Counted from the first letter of the stretch, positions 1 to 9,555 are shown. The stretch: DNA of 64,000 nucleotides from CAVUXJ01 sp963814975 (GCA_963814975.1 CAWFFB010000007.1:1-64000); one strand, 5' to 3'. A program made the numbers and translations. Notes: generated from the letters alone by a model not told the origin.

Positions 1-64
1 GGTCGGAAGGCAATCGCGCATAATCAGCCGTTTTTCCGCGGCCTCCTAACCGCTAAACCTCAGA

Positions 65-720
65 TCACTTGGTCAGCGCGATCTCGCTTGGACGCCAGCT
101 CTTGTCGAAGAACGGCTGAAGCGGGCTATAGAAGCGAAGAATCGTGAACCAGCCCTTTCCCGGCATCGTCTGGACCCAGTTACCTCGCTTCACGCCGTCC
201 GGCTGCGTCGGACCGAAGTACACCCGTCGTGGAACCATCGGCGTCTGGTTCGGCAGCGCGCGATGGGTAGCTCTGGCTTCCTGCTCGCGGGTAGCGCTGC
301 GGAGTGTCGAGCATCGATCGCGTCTGGTTGTCATAGACGGTAAAAGACCAGAACCTGGCCGCCGGGATATCAGGTGGTAGCGTCACCTTGTAGGTCTTGG
401 CACCGTCAAAGCCGTCGCCGTTGGTATCGAGGTAGGTCGCAATGGTCCTGTGACCCGACATTTTCCAGGCGCATGCACATGGCCGGCGTCGCACCCGTGG
501 CCAGATAGAAGAACCAGACGCGGGAATTGAGCTTGCGAGCACCATCGCTGGGAAACGGCTTCACGCCGTCCTTGGTGATCTCGGGTGTCGCTGTCCGCCC
601 GCCCATGTTGTGCAGGACGAACGCGCCGCCCGCGTGCACGTCTTCGTGTCGAGATTCGCCGGAGCAATGAGGCCGAAGGATCGAACAGAAATCGGCTCGT
701 GCGCGTCGCATGTTTGTCCG
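65..720 (-). pseudogene. DUF1254/DUF1214-domain protein, C-terminal remnant with frameshifts
   Basis: The minus strand carries the C-terminal part of a DUF1254/DUF1214 protein spread over three frames. Recognisable pieces in N-to-C order are WFFYLATGATPAM, then DTNGDGFDGAKTYKV, then FWSFTVYDNQTRSML, then YFGPTQPDGVKRGNWVQ and a SPLQPFFDKSW tail near position 70. These are the standard landmarks of the family, whose members are usually exported and of unknown activity. At least two indels break the frame, near 235-330 and near 450-470. I cannot find the N-terminal half upstream, either before or beyond the insertion sequence at 941-2478, so the gene is truncated as well as frameshifted. It may be a decayed passenger of the neighbouring mobile element; that is inference. 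Confidence 0.7.
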
Positions 721-921
721 GCAGGAACTTCACGTTTGTGGATCCAGATTCCGGGCATCGCCCACCATCGCGCGTTTGATCCTGGCGCCGTGCTCGGCGT
801 CGTCAATGCTCTTCGCTGCGCTTCGACCCGGCCGACGGCCGGGCCTTCGGGCATTGACGACGCCTCCGCGCGGCACGTCCTTGGCCGTTACGCGATGGTG
901 GTCAGTGTGATGGCCACTCGA

Positions 922-940
922 ACGGACCACCAAACGGTAT
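922..940. repeat. Left copy of the 19-bp target-site duplication of the IS
   Basis: The 19 bp ACGGACCACCAAACGGTAT here recur exactly at 2479-2497. The two copies directly flank the terminal inverted repeats of the element at 941-2478. A duplication of this length is what a staggered cut by an IS1202-group transposase would leave. Confidence 0.85.
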
Positions 941-990
941 GTTGTAGCGAAGTGATAGTGTCCCCTCCCGAGCGAAATAGAAATGTCCCC
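941..990 (+). repeat. Left end of the IS: two tandem terminal modules
   Basis: The outer module at 946-965 (AGCGAAGTGATAGTGTCCCC) and the inner module at 971-990 (AGCGAAATAGAAATGTCCCC) match the inverted modules at the right end. The outer copy has diverged most. A short hairpin (GATGACC/GGTCATC, 997-1018) lies between the inner module and the transposase start. Confidence 0.8.
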
Positions 991-1035
991 TAAGCTGATG
1001 ACCTCCAAGGGGGTCATCGTTTGGGAAGGACATGG

Positions 1036-2325
1036 ATGAGTGCGCGAGAGTTGTCACGGGTAGAGGTGTTGAGCCGGGTGAAGGCGGGGACCTTGAGTTT
1101 GCGATCGGCCGCGACGTTGCTGGCCGTGAGCTATCGCCAAGCGAAGCGTCTGGCGCGGCGGTATCGGGCGGAAGGGGCCAAGGGATTGAAGCACCGCAGC
1201 GCGGGTCGCGCGTCGAATCATGCGCGGCCCCCGGCCGAACGGGAGCGTGTGTTGGCGCTCGTGCGGGAGAAGTACAGCGGGCCGGTGGACGTGCGGTTTG
1301 GGCCGACGTTGGCCGCCGAGCATCTGGCGAGCGAAGACGGCGTCACCGTCCATCACGACACGTTGCGGCGGTGGATGTGGACCGCGGGATTGTGGAGTCG
1401 CGTCCGCAAACGCGCGCCCCATCGCCAGCGACGGGAGCGCAAGGCGCATTTCGGCGAGCTGGTCCAGCTGGATGGCAGTTTCCACTTGTGGTACGAGGCG
1501 CGCGCGCCGCGCGGCTGCTTGATGAACCTGGTCGACGATGCCACCGGCCGGACGCTCGCGCGGCTCGGGGGCGAGGAAACGATCTGGGCGGCGGCTGATG
1601 TGTTGCGGCGGTGGATCGAGGCGTACGGCGTGCCGCTGGCCCTCTATACGGATTGGAAAAACGTCTATGTGCGGGTGCCGAATGCGGAGGAGCAGGTCAC
1701 GGGGGCCGTCCCCCTGACGCAGTTTGGCCGCATGTGCGCGTCGTTGGGCATCGATATCATCGCCGCGAGTTCGCCGCAAGCCAAGGGACGGGTGGAGCGA
1801 AATCATGGGACGCATCAGGATCGCCTCGTGAAGAAATTGCGACGGCTGAGGATCGCGGACGCGACGGCGGCGAATGCGTTCCTGGAGGCGACGTATCTGC
1901 CCGAGCACAATGCCCGCTTCGCGCAGGCGCCGGCGTCGGCCGAGGACTTTCATCGGCGCACGCCGAGTCGTGGTGCGCTCGATCGGGCATTCCAGCTCGA
2001 GGAGACGCGCGTGCTCTCCAACGACTGGGTGATCCGTTACGACACGCGGTACTTTCAAGTGGCGAGGCAGAGCCACCAGGCGCCTGCCCGGAGCACGGTG
2101 CGGGTGAGGGAGGCGGTCACGGGTGCGATTGAGATGCGGTATCGGGGGCGGCTGATGCGGTGGACGGAGATTCCGGCGCCGCCGCCTCGACTGCCCCTGA
2201 CGCCGCCCGCCGCCCGCGCCGCGACCGGGGGCCGCCAATCGGTCGCCCGGCCGAGCGCCAATCACCCGTGGCGCCGCGGATTCGGCGAGCGACAGCCGCG
2301 TGCCGTCGAGGGGCCTCGCCCCTGA
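1036..2325 (+). CDS. IS1202/ISNCY-type DDE transposase
   Basis: This protein of about 429 residues catalyses transposition of the surrounding element. An N-terminal helix-turn-helix (about residues 5-60, with AATLLAVSYRQAKRLARRY) should bind the element ends. The RNase H-like core shows the three acidic residues in context: D in VQLDGSFH, D in YTDWKNVY and E in AKGRVERNHGT. The C-terminal part is rich in Arg, Ala and Pro. I prefer ATG at 1036 because a GGGAAGGA ribosome-binding site precedes it; an in-frame TTG at 1021 is also open. The frame is uninterrupted, unlike many genes in this window. Confidence 0.88.
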   Translation: MSARELSRVEVLSRVKAGTLSLRSAATLLAVSYRQAKRLARRYRAEGAKGLKHRSAGRASNHARPPAERERVLALVREKYSGPVDVRFGPTLAAEHLASEDGVTVHHDTLRRWMWTAGLWSRVRKRAPHRQRRERKAHFGELVQLDGSFHLWYEARAPRGCLMNLVDDATGRTLARLGGEETIWAAADVLRRWIEAYGVPLALYTDWKNVYVRVPNAEEQVTGAVPLTQFGRMCASLGIDIIAASSPQAKGRVERNHGTHQDRLVKKLRRLRIADATAANAFLEATYLPEHNARFAQAPASAEDFHRRTPSRGALDRAFQLEETRVLSNDWVIRYDTRYFQVARQSHQAPARSTVRVREAVTGAIEMRYRGRLMRWTEIPAPPPRLPLTPPAARAATGGRQSVARPSANHPWRRGFGERQPRAVEGPRP

Positions 2326-2329
2326 CAAA

Positions 2330-2387
2330 GGCCCTATGGACGCCATGCAAAACGCGCAGACGCGTTTCGCACAGCGTCCACAGGGCC
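2330..2387 (+). terminator. Long hairpin after the transposase, inside the IS right end
   Basis: GGCCCTATGGACGC at 2330-2343 pairs with GCGTCCACAGGGCC at 2374-2387, and an inner arm (2347-2356 with 2361-2370) extends the stem around a CAGA loop. No T-run follows, so this may be a weak terminator, a read-through barrier or a transposition-related structure rather than a normal intrinsic terminator. Confidence 0.5.
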
Positions 2388-2427
2388 CTGGGCATGCTCT
2401 TTCGGAACGAAGGCGGAACAGGGGGAA

Positions 2428-2478
2428 GGGGACACTTCTATTTCGCTAAGAACGGGGACATTTCTATTTCGCTTTGAC
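2428..2478 (-). repeat. Right end of the IS: two tandem terminal modules
   Basis: GGGGACACTTCTATTTCGCT at 2428-2447 and GGGGACATTTCTATTTCGCT at 2454-2473 are inverted copies of the left-end modules. The last bases before the duplication (GAC) mirror the GT at the left tip. Confidence 0.8.
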
Positions 2479-2497
2479 ACGGACCACCAAACGGTAT
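2479..2497. repeat. Right copy of the 19-bp target-site duplication
   Basis: This is an exact copy of the sequence at 922-940 and directly abuts the right terminal repeat of the IS. Confidence 0.85.
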
Positions 2498-2972
2498 TGA
2501 CGCGCGAATCGCGCGGGAGTATGTTGGCGTCATCACGTCAGTGCCGCACGGCACTCCTCCGTTCGCCCCAAGGGCCAATGGAGCGCGCATCCGGCCGGCG
2601 CCCACAGGGCACGGCATCGAGCGCAATCTTCATCGCATCGCAGTCCGTTGCACGACGACCGAGACGGTGGTCGGCACACCTATGAGCTGCGAACCTCGTG
2701 ACCTCTCGCGGCGCATCATCCTCAGGATCACGCGCCGCGAAGGGGATGCGTTCACCAGCGGCAGCGGCATGCCCTGGTCTGACTGAACGCAACAGACGAT
2801 CGAACCATCGACGATCGTCACCGCTCGGAGCATAGCTCCGTCGGGACGATGCCGGCTTCAGGCCCGCATCCGCGCTCACACGGACATCGGCGCGTCGATT
2901 GCCACATCGACGCGCCAGAGCGCGCCACCCATCCAACACGAATCGTCGCGACTCGCGTTCAAGGGGAGCGCC
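2498..2972. other. 475 bp without a recognisable gene
   Basis: No frame here has a convincing protein pattern or a supported start. The sequence is GC-rich with short palindromes, such as CGCGCGAATCGCGCG near 2501. It may hold remains of the small ORFs that often precede a recombinase, but I can name none. Confidence 0.5.
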
Positions 2973-3233
2973 ATGGACGTACCCGATCGTGCGGAACAAG
3001 AGCCGGAACCGATCTCGGTTGCGCGGTGCCGGGAACTGCTTGGCGATGAGGCGGACACGTTGTCGGACGAGGAGGTGCTCGCCGTCGCGCGTCATGCCGA
3101 ATCGCTGGCGCACGTGGTGATCGAACTCGCCTTGCAGGACGTTCGCAGTCCACTGAGCTGGCCGTGGCGCGACGACGCACCTTGCCGGCGTCCGATGATG
3201 GCGCTAAGCTGCCGGAGATGGTCGGCGCGGTGA
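2973..3233 (+). CDS. Small acidic protein upstream of the recombinase
   Basis: The 86-residue frame starts with ATG after a GGGGAG ribosome-binding site and reads MDVPDRAEQEPEPISVARC, then LLGDEADTLSDEEVLAVARH and a short hydrophobic helix. The first 50 or so residues look like a small helical protein. I recall similar ORFs directly upstream of recombinase genes in mobile segments, so a control or excision role is possible but unproven. The tail (WPWRDDAPCRRP onward) reads through the recombinase start region and is probably either overlap or a result of an indel. The recombinase ATG at 3218 lies inside this frame. Confidence 0.55.
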   Translation: MDVPDRAEQEPEPISVARCRELLGDEADTLSDEEVLAVARHAESLAHVVIELALQDVRSPLSWPWRDDAPCRRPMMALSCRRWSAR

Positions 3234-4704
3234 TCTACGTTCGCGTCAGCACGAAGGAGCAGACCGAGAACCTCAGTCTGCCGACCCAGCTCCGTGCCTG
3301 CGAGGAGTACTGCCGTCGGCAGGGCTACGAGATCCTCGAACGCTTCCACGAAGAGGGCGAGAGCGCCAAGACCACGGACCGCAGCCAGCTCCAGGCGCTG
3401 CTGAAGTACTGCCGCACGCACAAGGGCAAGGTCCACTTCGTGGTCGTGTACAACCTCACGCGCTTCGCGCGGGAGAAGTACGACCACTTCGCGCTCCGTG
3501 CACACCTGAAATCGCTCGGCATCTCGCTGCGGTCAGCCACCGAGCCGATCGACGACACATCCACCGGCAAGCTGATGGAAGGCGTGCTGGCGGCGTTCGC
3601 GCAGTTCGACAACGACGTGCGCTCGGAACGCACGCTGGCCGGCATGAAGGCCGCGCTGGCGCTCGGGCGCTGGACGTTCCCGGCGCCGCTCGGCTACCTG
3701 AACGCGCCGAAGTGGTCGAACAGCAGCCTCGTGCACGATCCGGAGCGCGGCCCGCTGGTGAAAGCGGGCGTTCGAGGATCTCGCGACGCGGACAGTTCAC
3801 GACGCAGGAAGTCATCCGCGCGGCGACGGACGCCGGCTTGCGGACCGAAGGGACCTGCCGCTCTCGCCGCAGACGCTTCGGCAACATGCTGCGGAACCGG
3901 ATCTACATCGGCCAGGTCGAGAGCCCGGACTGCGGCGTGTCAGCGCGGGGCGACTTCGAGCCGCTCGATCGACGAGGCGACGTTCTACCGGGCGCAGGCC
4001 GTGCTCGATGGCCGCGTGCCGTGGCCGCGCCGCGTCAGCGCAACCACCCGGACTTTCCGCTGCGGGGCTTCGTGCGCTGCGAGATCCTGCGGCCGGCCGC
4101 TCACCGGCAGCTGGTCGAAGGGCCGCAACGGCCGCTACGCGTACTACCACTGCCCGCGCCGATGCCGGGCCGTCAACGTGAGCAAGGCCGAACTCGAAGG
4201 CGCGTTCGTCGACGAACTGGCGCTGCTGCAGCCGACGCCCGGCTACATGCGGCTCGTCAAGGACCGCATCCTCTACGTCTGGGAGCAGCGAGTGCGCCGA
4301 GGCCAGAGACCGGACGCGCCGAGCAGGAGCGGCGGCGTCAAGGCCGATCCGCCAGAAGCTCGACCGGCTGGACGAGGCGTTCCTGCTACTCGGAGTCGAT
4401 CGACGTGCGACACCTACGGCCGCCAACGCGACAGGCTCCGCGAGGAGCTGACGCTGTCGAAGATCGACCACCACACCGAGGCGGTCGACGAACTCGACGT
4501 AGAAGGCATCCTGGCGTTCGCAGAACGCATTCTGCCGCGCGCCTCAGACCTGTGGGTGCAGGCGTCGCTCGACTACAAGCAGCGACTGCAGCAGCTGTTC
4601 TTCCCGGAAGGAATCGCGTTCGACGGAAATCGATTCAATCGAACCGCCGTAACCGCACCGCTTTTCAAGTACTTGGCGCCCGGTGAACGAGGCCGAAGAA
4701 AATG

Positions 4705-4740
4705 TGGCGTCCCCAACGGGATTCGAACCCGTGTTTTGGC
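4705..4740. other. Probable attachment-site end of an integrated element (tRNA 3' half)
   Basis: The recombinase gene points at and enters the 3' half of tRNA-Glu, so the crossover site is probably in this stretch. I looked for a second copy of the tRNA 3' end in 1-4700 and did not see one, so the other boundary should lie left of the window or has been lost. Confidence 0.4.
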
Positions 4741-4780
4741 CTTGAAAGGGCCACGTCCTGGGCCTCTGGACGATGGGGAC
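4705..4780 (-). tRNA. tRNA-Glu (anticodon UUC)
   Basis: The reverse strand folds as a standard 76-nt tRNA: 7-bp acceptor (GTCCCCA/TGGGGAC), D stem GTCC/GGAC, anticodon stem TGGCC/GGCCA around loop CTTTCAA, T stem ACGGG/CCCGT with TTCGAAT, discriminator G and an encoded CCA (4705-4707). The anticodon is TTC. The recombinase reading frame enters the tRNA from its 3' end, the classic position for an integrative element that keeps the tRNA intact. Confidence 0.95.
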
Positions 4781-4849
4781 AGCGGGGTAGAATCGTCGAT
4801 ATTACCACGCGCGTGCCGCTGATCGACTCGATCGCGGCCACGAGCGCGT

Positions 4850-7475
4850 CTACCGCTCAGGAGACATGCCGGACGCGCGAAACAAGGTGTCGGCCGATTG
4901 GAGCACGATGCGGCGAAGACGAGCCGGCAGATCCGGCCGTCCGGCCAGGAACATCCGCACGGTATCCGCGGCCTGACGGCTGTTCTGACGGCCGACTGTG
5001 GCGTCCATCCAATTCTTCGGAAAGAAAATATCGCCCGTGCGCTGAATCTCCGGCAGGAGTTCGAGTGCCGGCCGCACATACATTTCCGCCTGCGCACCCC
5101 GCAGAGGATGATTCAGATAGCTGACGCCTTCGACGACCCACGGCTCGCGGCGACGGTTCTTCACATCCGCAAGGCTCCGGAAGAACGCGTCTCGCGTCTC
5201 GGGACGGTCGGAGAGCGCGGGCATCACGAACTCGAACTGCGCCTTCCGATCGGGATTCGTGAACCGGCCGCGCTGCTCCTCGAGAATCACCGTCGGCGAA
5301 GGCACCGACCTGACGGCGAGATCAAGCGCCATCCTCGCTTCGTCGGGCTCGGCCAGCGTCAGCCCGGGAATCTTTTCATGCCGGCGCCACACCCGCTCGA
5401 GAAAGCTGACGCCGTCGGCGGTCGTCACCACCGACCGAAACGCCGAAAAGTACGTCGACTTCAGGCTCGACGACTCCGCACGCGCCATCCCGGCGCGCAA
5501 CAGGCGTTCAAGCCCGGGCGCGAGCCCGGCGCGCGCCTCGGCCGGCAGGAACGTCCAGAACGCCCGCTCCAGATAACCGAGGACGAGCTGGACGTTCTGC
5601 TCGATCGGCTCACGCGGCAGGGCGCGCAGGCCGGCATCGACAAACGCCTGCGGCGGGACGCGCCCGTCGAGCAACTCCTCCCACAACGTCACCCACGCCG
5701 CGCCTCGGGCGACCGGATCCTCGAGCTCGGCGACGTGCTGCAGCAGATACGCACGGCTCTGATCGTCGAGCGTCACGCCGCCATAGGCGAGTCCGCCACC
5801 GGTCGGCAGCACGAAGCGCAAACCCGAGATCGCGGCCGCGTCGGGCACCTCGGTTCGCGCGCGGCTCAGTTCAAGCGGCACGGAGCGCACGCCGGTCTGC
5901 AACCCCAGCAGCACGGCGATCTGCTGGGTCCACACCAACGACCGGTCCTTGACAGCATCACTCTGGACAAACGCCAGGCGGCGGACGACACCGTTCTCGC
6001 CGACGTCGAGCTCGGTGCGGATCGATGGCCGGCCAGCTTCTTCGACCCAGACCCGGCTCCATGCCGCGAGGTCGCGGTCGGTTCTCTCGTCGAGCACGCG
6101 CACGAGATCGAGCCAGCTCGCATTCCCGAATGCGAATTGCTTCAGGTACACGCGCAGGCCCTCCTGCAGCCGTTCGGCGCCCAGCAGGCGTTCGAGCTGC
6201 CGCATCACGATCGGCGCCTTCTGAGTAGATGATGGCGCCGTACAGGCTGCCGGCTTCGTTCAGATTGTCGAGCTCCTGGCGGATCGGGTGGGTGCCGGCC
6301 GTGCGGTCCACCGAGTATGCGGCAGGATAGTTCGCCACCAGGAAGCGCAGCTCGTGGTTGATCTTCGGAAATGAAGGATTGACGATCTTCGCCGCCATGA
6401 AGCTGGCGAACACCTCCTTCATCCACACGTCGTCGAACCAGCGCATCGTGACGAGATCGCCAAACCACATGTGCGACGTCTCGTGCGCAATCAGGCTCGC
6501 GCGGCCAAGGACCTGATTCTCGGTCGCCGATTCGTCGAGGAGCAGCGAGGCGGCGTTGTAGAAGATGGCGCCCGGATGCTCCATCCCGCCGAATTGAAAG
6601 GCAGGCATCAGCACGAAATCGAACTTGCCGAACTGGTACGGGATGCCGGTGTACTCTTCGAGCCAGTCGAGCGAGGTCGCGTGGAGGTCGAACACGGTTT
6701 CGCGATTGCGCGCGACCTTCCTGGCGTCGGTCTCGCGATGGAACATCCGGTAGGTCCGGCCGTCGCGCTCCGCCGTCTCGATTTGGAACTGTCCGGCGGC
6801 GAATGCGAACAGGTACGTCGGAATCGGCTGTGTCTCGCCATACCGGATGTGGGTGCGGTCGCCCGACGTGTCTCGCGAGAGTTCTGCACCATTCGCCACC
6901 GCCACCCACCCGGCCGGTACCGCGAGCTCCAACGTGTAGCGAGCCTTCAGATCCGGCTGGTCGAAGCAGGGGAATGCAAGATGCGAGCGGGCCGGCACGA
7001 ACAGGGAGTACAGAAATTCCGGGTTCCGATTGAGTGACTGGTCGCCGGCGCGAAACACGATGTCGACGGTGTTCTCTCCGGTCGCGACCTCGTGCGCAGG
7101 AATGACGATGTGACCGTTGACGGCTCGGAAGTTGGAGGGCTTGCCGGCGATCGACACCGACGTGAGATGATCCGCGCCAGGCGCGAAGTCGAGCACGAGC
7201 GGTTGCGTGACATCCTTTGCCACGAAACGCACGGTGAGCCGGCCCTCGATGGGCTTCCCGGCTGCGGCGGGAATGTCGAATGAAAGCTGATACCGGAGGT
7301 TCTCGAGCGTTCGAGCGCGATGCGCGGCGAGCGTCAGTGCGATTCCAGCTTCAGGATCGGCGATCACGATGGGGTCCGCCCGGCGACAGCCTGTTGCGCT
7401 GACACACATCACGAGCAAGGCGACCATGGCGCCGCCGCAGGCTCGCTCAAGCCCGTCCACGGGTTGGGCACTCAC
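4850..7475 (-). CDS. M1-family metallo-aminopeptidase, lipoprotein (one frameshift)
   Basis: This is a zinc aminopeptidase, probably anchored outside the cytoplasmic membrane. The N-terminus has a hydrophobic stretch ending VMCVSATGC, a lipobox-like site. An M1 beta-sandwich domain follows, then the exopeptidase motif GGMEHPGA and the zinc site HETSHMWFGDL with the downstream glutamate in DVWMKE. The C-terminal half is the helical ERAP1-C-like region. The frame breaks at about 6226, where TACTCAGAAGGCG should read TACTCGAAGGCG or similar; one extra base explains it. The start could also be the internal Met at 7427, nearer the lipobox. It reads convergently toward tRNA-Glu and follows the SPFH/NfeD genes on the same strand. 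Confidence 0.88.
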
Positions 7476-7527
7476 AGAAGAAACAGCAGCTCATCGCACT
7501 GTGACGGGCACGATCCCTGCGGCACGG

Positions 7528-8449
7528 CTACTTCTGTGTCGGGCCGGCGAACTGCAGCAGCTCGCGGATACCGCCGAGCGACGCGAGCGCGGCTGTCGCT
7601 TCGTACGGCATGAACACCAGCTTGTCCGCGTCCGCCGCGATCGCGGTGAGCGACTCGAGATAGCGCTGCGCGATCAGGTACTGCGCCGGGTTGCCGGCGG
7701 TGCCGATGCGCCTGCGCGACCATCTGAATCGCCTGCGCCTCGGCCTGCGCGACGCGCAGCCGCGCCTCGGCCTGCCCTTCGGCGGCGAGGATCGCCGCCT
7801 GCTTCGAGCCCTCGGCGTTGACGATCTGCGACTGCTTCTGGCCCTCCGCGCGCAGAATCGCCGACGACTTCTCGCCCTCCGCGGTGGTGACGACGGCGCG
7901 GCGCGTCCGCTCCGCCGTCATCTGCTTCTCCATCGTCAGGCGGATTTCCTCGGGCGGCGTGATGTTCTTCAGCTCGATGCGCATCACCTTCACGCCCCAT
8001 TGCTGCGTCGCGGTGTCGAGCGCGGCGCGAAGCTGCGAGTTGGTCGTGTCGCGCGACGCGAGCGTGTGATCGAGATCGAGCTGGCCGATGACGTTCCGCA
8101 GCGCCGACAGCGTCAGCTGCTCGAGACCCCAGCGGAGGTTCTGCACCTCGTAGGTCGCGCGCACCGGATCGACGATCACCGAAGTAGATGACCGCATCCA
8201 CTTCCATCGTCACGTTGTCGCGGGTGATGACGGGCTGCGGCTCGATCTTGGTGATCTGCTCGCGCAGATCGATCGTCTCGCGGACCGAGTCGAGGAACGG
8301 GAAGATGGTGTTGAGGCCGGCCTCGGCGGTGCGGTGGTACTTGCCGAGCCGCTCGATGATCTTCACCTGCTTCTGCGGAACGATCTTGACCGCCTTGCAT
8401 CAGGACGATGAGCAGGAACACCGCGATGCCGAAGAGGACGACGCGTCAT
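7528..8449 (-). CDS. SPFH/Band 7 membrane protein, paraslipin/QmcA type (frameshifted)
   Basis: A single N-terminal membrane helix (LFGIAVFLLIVLM) is followed by the SPFH domain (KIIERLGKYHRTAEAGL, then PQPVITRDNVTMEVDAVIYF) and a coiled-coil rich in Ala, Glu and Gln (TTAEGEKSSAILRAEGQKQS). The C-terminus ends GIRELLQFAGPTQK. Such proteins form oligomeric rings that organise membrane microdomains and work with NfeD proteins. The frame breaks near 8395, 8185 and 7700 and possibly just after the start. I place the start at ATG 8449, where it would overlap the nfeD stop as ATGA, but that needs one base corrected. The neighbouring nfeD gene supports the assignment. Confidence 0.82.
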
Positions 8450-8881
8450 GCGGGCTGTGACCTCCAGAACGATGCCGTCCGCGCCGACGACGCGAACGCG
8501 GGTGCCGGCGGGAATCGGCTGCGGCGCGCGCGCGGCCCAGTCCTGGCCGCCGACGTTCACGCGGCCGGCGCCGATCGTCGTCTCGATATCGTGCGTCACG
8601 ACGCCTTCGTGGCCGATCAGCGACTCGGTGCGCGACGGCACCCCGGGCGCGCTGAGGTATCCCATCAGGCGCGGGCGCAAGAACGCGAGGGAAAGCCCCA
8701 GCACGACGACGAAGACGGCGAGCTGCGCGGCAAGGTGCAGATCGAAGGACGCGGCCAGGGCCGCCGCGAGCGCGGCCGGGCTGACGAAGACGACGCCGAA
8801 ATGCGGGATCGAGATCTCGAGGATGGCGGCAACGATTGCCACCGTCACCCAGGCGATCGCCGGGCCGTCGAGTGTGAGCAC
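8446..8881 (-). CDS. NfeD-family membrane protein
   Basis: About 145 residues with an N-terminal membrane region (AIAWVTVAIVAAILEISIPH, then FGVVFVSPAALAAALAAS and AQLAVFVVVLGLSLAFL) and a C-terminal OB-fold domain (GHEGVVTHDIETTIGAGRV, then GTRVRVVGADGIVLEV). This is the short NfeD type without the ClpP-class protease domain, which usually partners an SPFH protein; its partner lies directly downstream. The stop in the natural frame seems displaced by an indel close to 8450, since the recorded frame runs on as basic nonsense. Confidence 0.82.
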
Positions 8882-8893
8882 GGGAGGCGGAAA

Positions 8894-9334
8894 TTATACG
8901 CGGAACAGCGGGCGGCCGCTGGCCATCCCCGGCCACGGCGTCGCCGCGATCATCGCGATGGTCGACAGCGCGAAACAGACCAGCAGACGCTTGCGCTTCG
9001 CCGCGGGCGACGTCGCTTTTCTTGCCAGCACGCGGCCGACGTGCGCCATCACCACGGCAAACAGCATCAAGCTGACGTGTTCAACGGCCCAGAACCGCGC
9101 CCCGGGATCGCGCATCGCGGCCCCGAAGTCGGCGAAGATCGACTTCGTGGTCGGGCTCAACACGAGGTACAGCGCAAAGCCAAGCAGGAACTGAAGGTCG
9201 AGCGCGATCACGAGGATCAGCCCCCAGCGGTCGGCACGATTGTGAGCGGCGGCCGCCATGACGGTCGCCATCACGCCGGCAATGAGCGCCACCCAGCGAA
9301 GCCACGAGTGTGCAGTCAGGACGAGTTCGTACAT
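8894..9334 (-). CDS. Small polytopic membrane protein of unknown function
   Basis: The 146-residue protein starts MYELVLTAHSWLRWVALIAG and has four predicted membrane helices (roughly residues 8-28, 35-58, 80-100 and 118-136). A His and a Trp sit at the first helix and HVSLMLFAVVMAHVGRV in the third, the layout of small cytochrome-b-like proteins of unknown role seen in Bacteroidota and Acidobacteriota; I infer nothing further. The upstream in-frame extension to 9487 is encoded by the G-rich repeat tract and is not believable, so I use ATG 9334. It ends 12 bp before nfeD begins and may be co-transcribed with it. Confidence 0.7.
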   Translation of the reverse strand: MYELVLTAHSWLRWVALIAGVMATVMAAAAHNRADRWGLILVIALDLQFLLGFALYLVLSPTTKSIFADFGAAMRDPGARFWAVEHVSLMLFAVVMAHVGRVLARKATSPAAKRKRLLVCFALSTIAMIAATPWPGMASGRPLFRV

Positions 9335-9344
9335 AGGATGAACC

Positions 9345-9490
9345 TTATCAGAAAGGCGGGAGGGCAGGATGGGGGACGGGCAGGAGGCGGACGGGAGGGG
9401 CTGGATGGTTGGGACGGCGGAGAGGCGGGAGGTCGGGACCGGCAGGAGGCGGGAAGCGCGAGGGGAGGACAGGCCGGAAAGGCGCAACAG
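9345..9490. repeat. G-rich, purine-biased degenerate tandem repeat
   Basis: The + strand here is built from variants of GGCGGGAGG, GGGACGG and GGCAGGAGGCGG with almost no T. There are many runs of three or more G. It separates divergent genes (8894-9334 minus and 9556 plus). Confidence 0.7.
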
Positions 9491-9543
9491 GCGCGAGGCG
9501 CACGAGCGGGCGGGGACCGGCTCAGGGCAGTAGAGGCCGGGGT

Positions 9544-9555
9544 TATACTGCGGGC
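9544..9555 (+). promoter_or_regulatory. -10 box placed for leaderless transcription of the hydrolase gene
   Basis: TATACT at 9544-9549 is followed by exactly six bases and the ATG at 9556. Transcription would begin at or beside the start codon. No ribosome-binding site is visible. Confidence 0.55.

Larger units (their letters stand above)
941..2478 (+). mobile_element. Complete insertion sequence, IS1202/ISNCY type
   Basis: The element is about 1.54 kb, carries one transposase gene, has matching terminal inverted repeats and is bounded by a perfect 19-bp direct repeat. Each end carries two copies of a 20-bp module of consensus AGCGAAATAGAAATGTCCCC spaced 25-26 bp apart, pointing inward at both ends. 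The intact transposase frame and the perfect target duplication argue for a recent insertion. It sits between the DUF1254 remnant and the recombinase segment. The family call rests on the transposase motifs and on the long target duplication; the exact subgroup is not resolved. Confidence 0.85.
3218..4822 (+). pseudogene. Serine site-specific recombinase, frameshifted as sequenced
   Basis: The N-terminal resolvase domain is intact: IYVRVSTKEQ holds the nucleophilic Ser, and a LTRFAREKYDH segment and an FDNDVRSERT helix follow. The recombinase domain then breaks near 3765 and re-forms in another frame (FTTQEVIRAATDAGLRTEG). A zinc ribbon (ASCGRPLTGSW with YYHCPRRCRA) and a C-terminal DYKQRLQQLFFPEGIAFDG region follow after further indels near 3950-4070 and 4310-4390. 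Start ATG 3218 has GGAG just upstream; an earlier in-frame GTG (3164) overlaps the small ORF. The last codons (CGVPNGIRTRV) are read from the antisense of tRNA-Glu, so the stop at 4820-4822 lies beyond the tRNA. The breaks may be sequencing errors, as elsewhere in this window, or real decay of an old insertion. Confidence 0.75.

Noticed and set aside
1054..2346. Long antisense ORF over the transposase
   Set aside because: It is a GC-driven mirror frame rich in Arg and Pro without family signatures; the + strand transposase has all DDE motifs.
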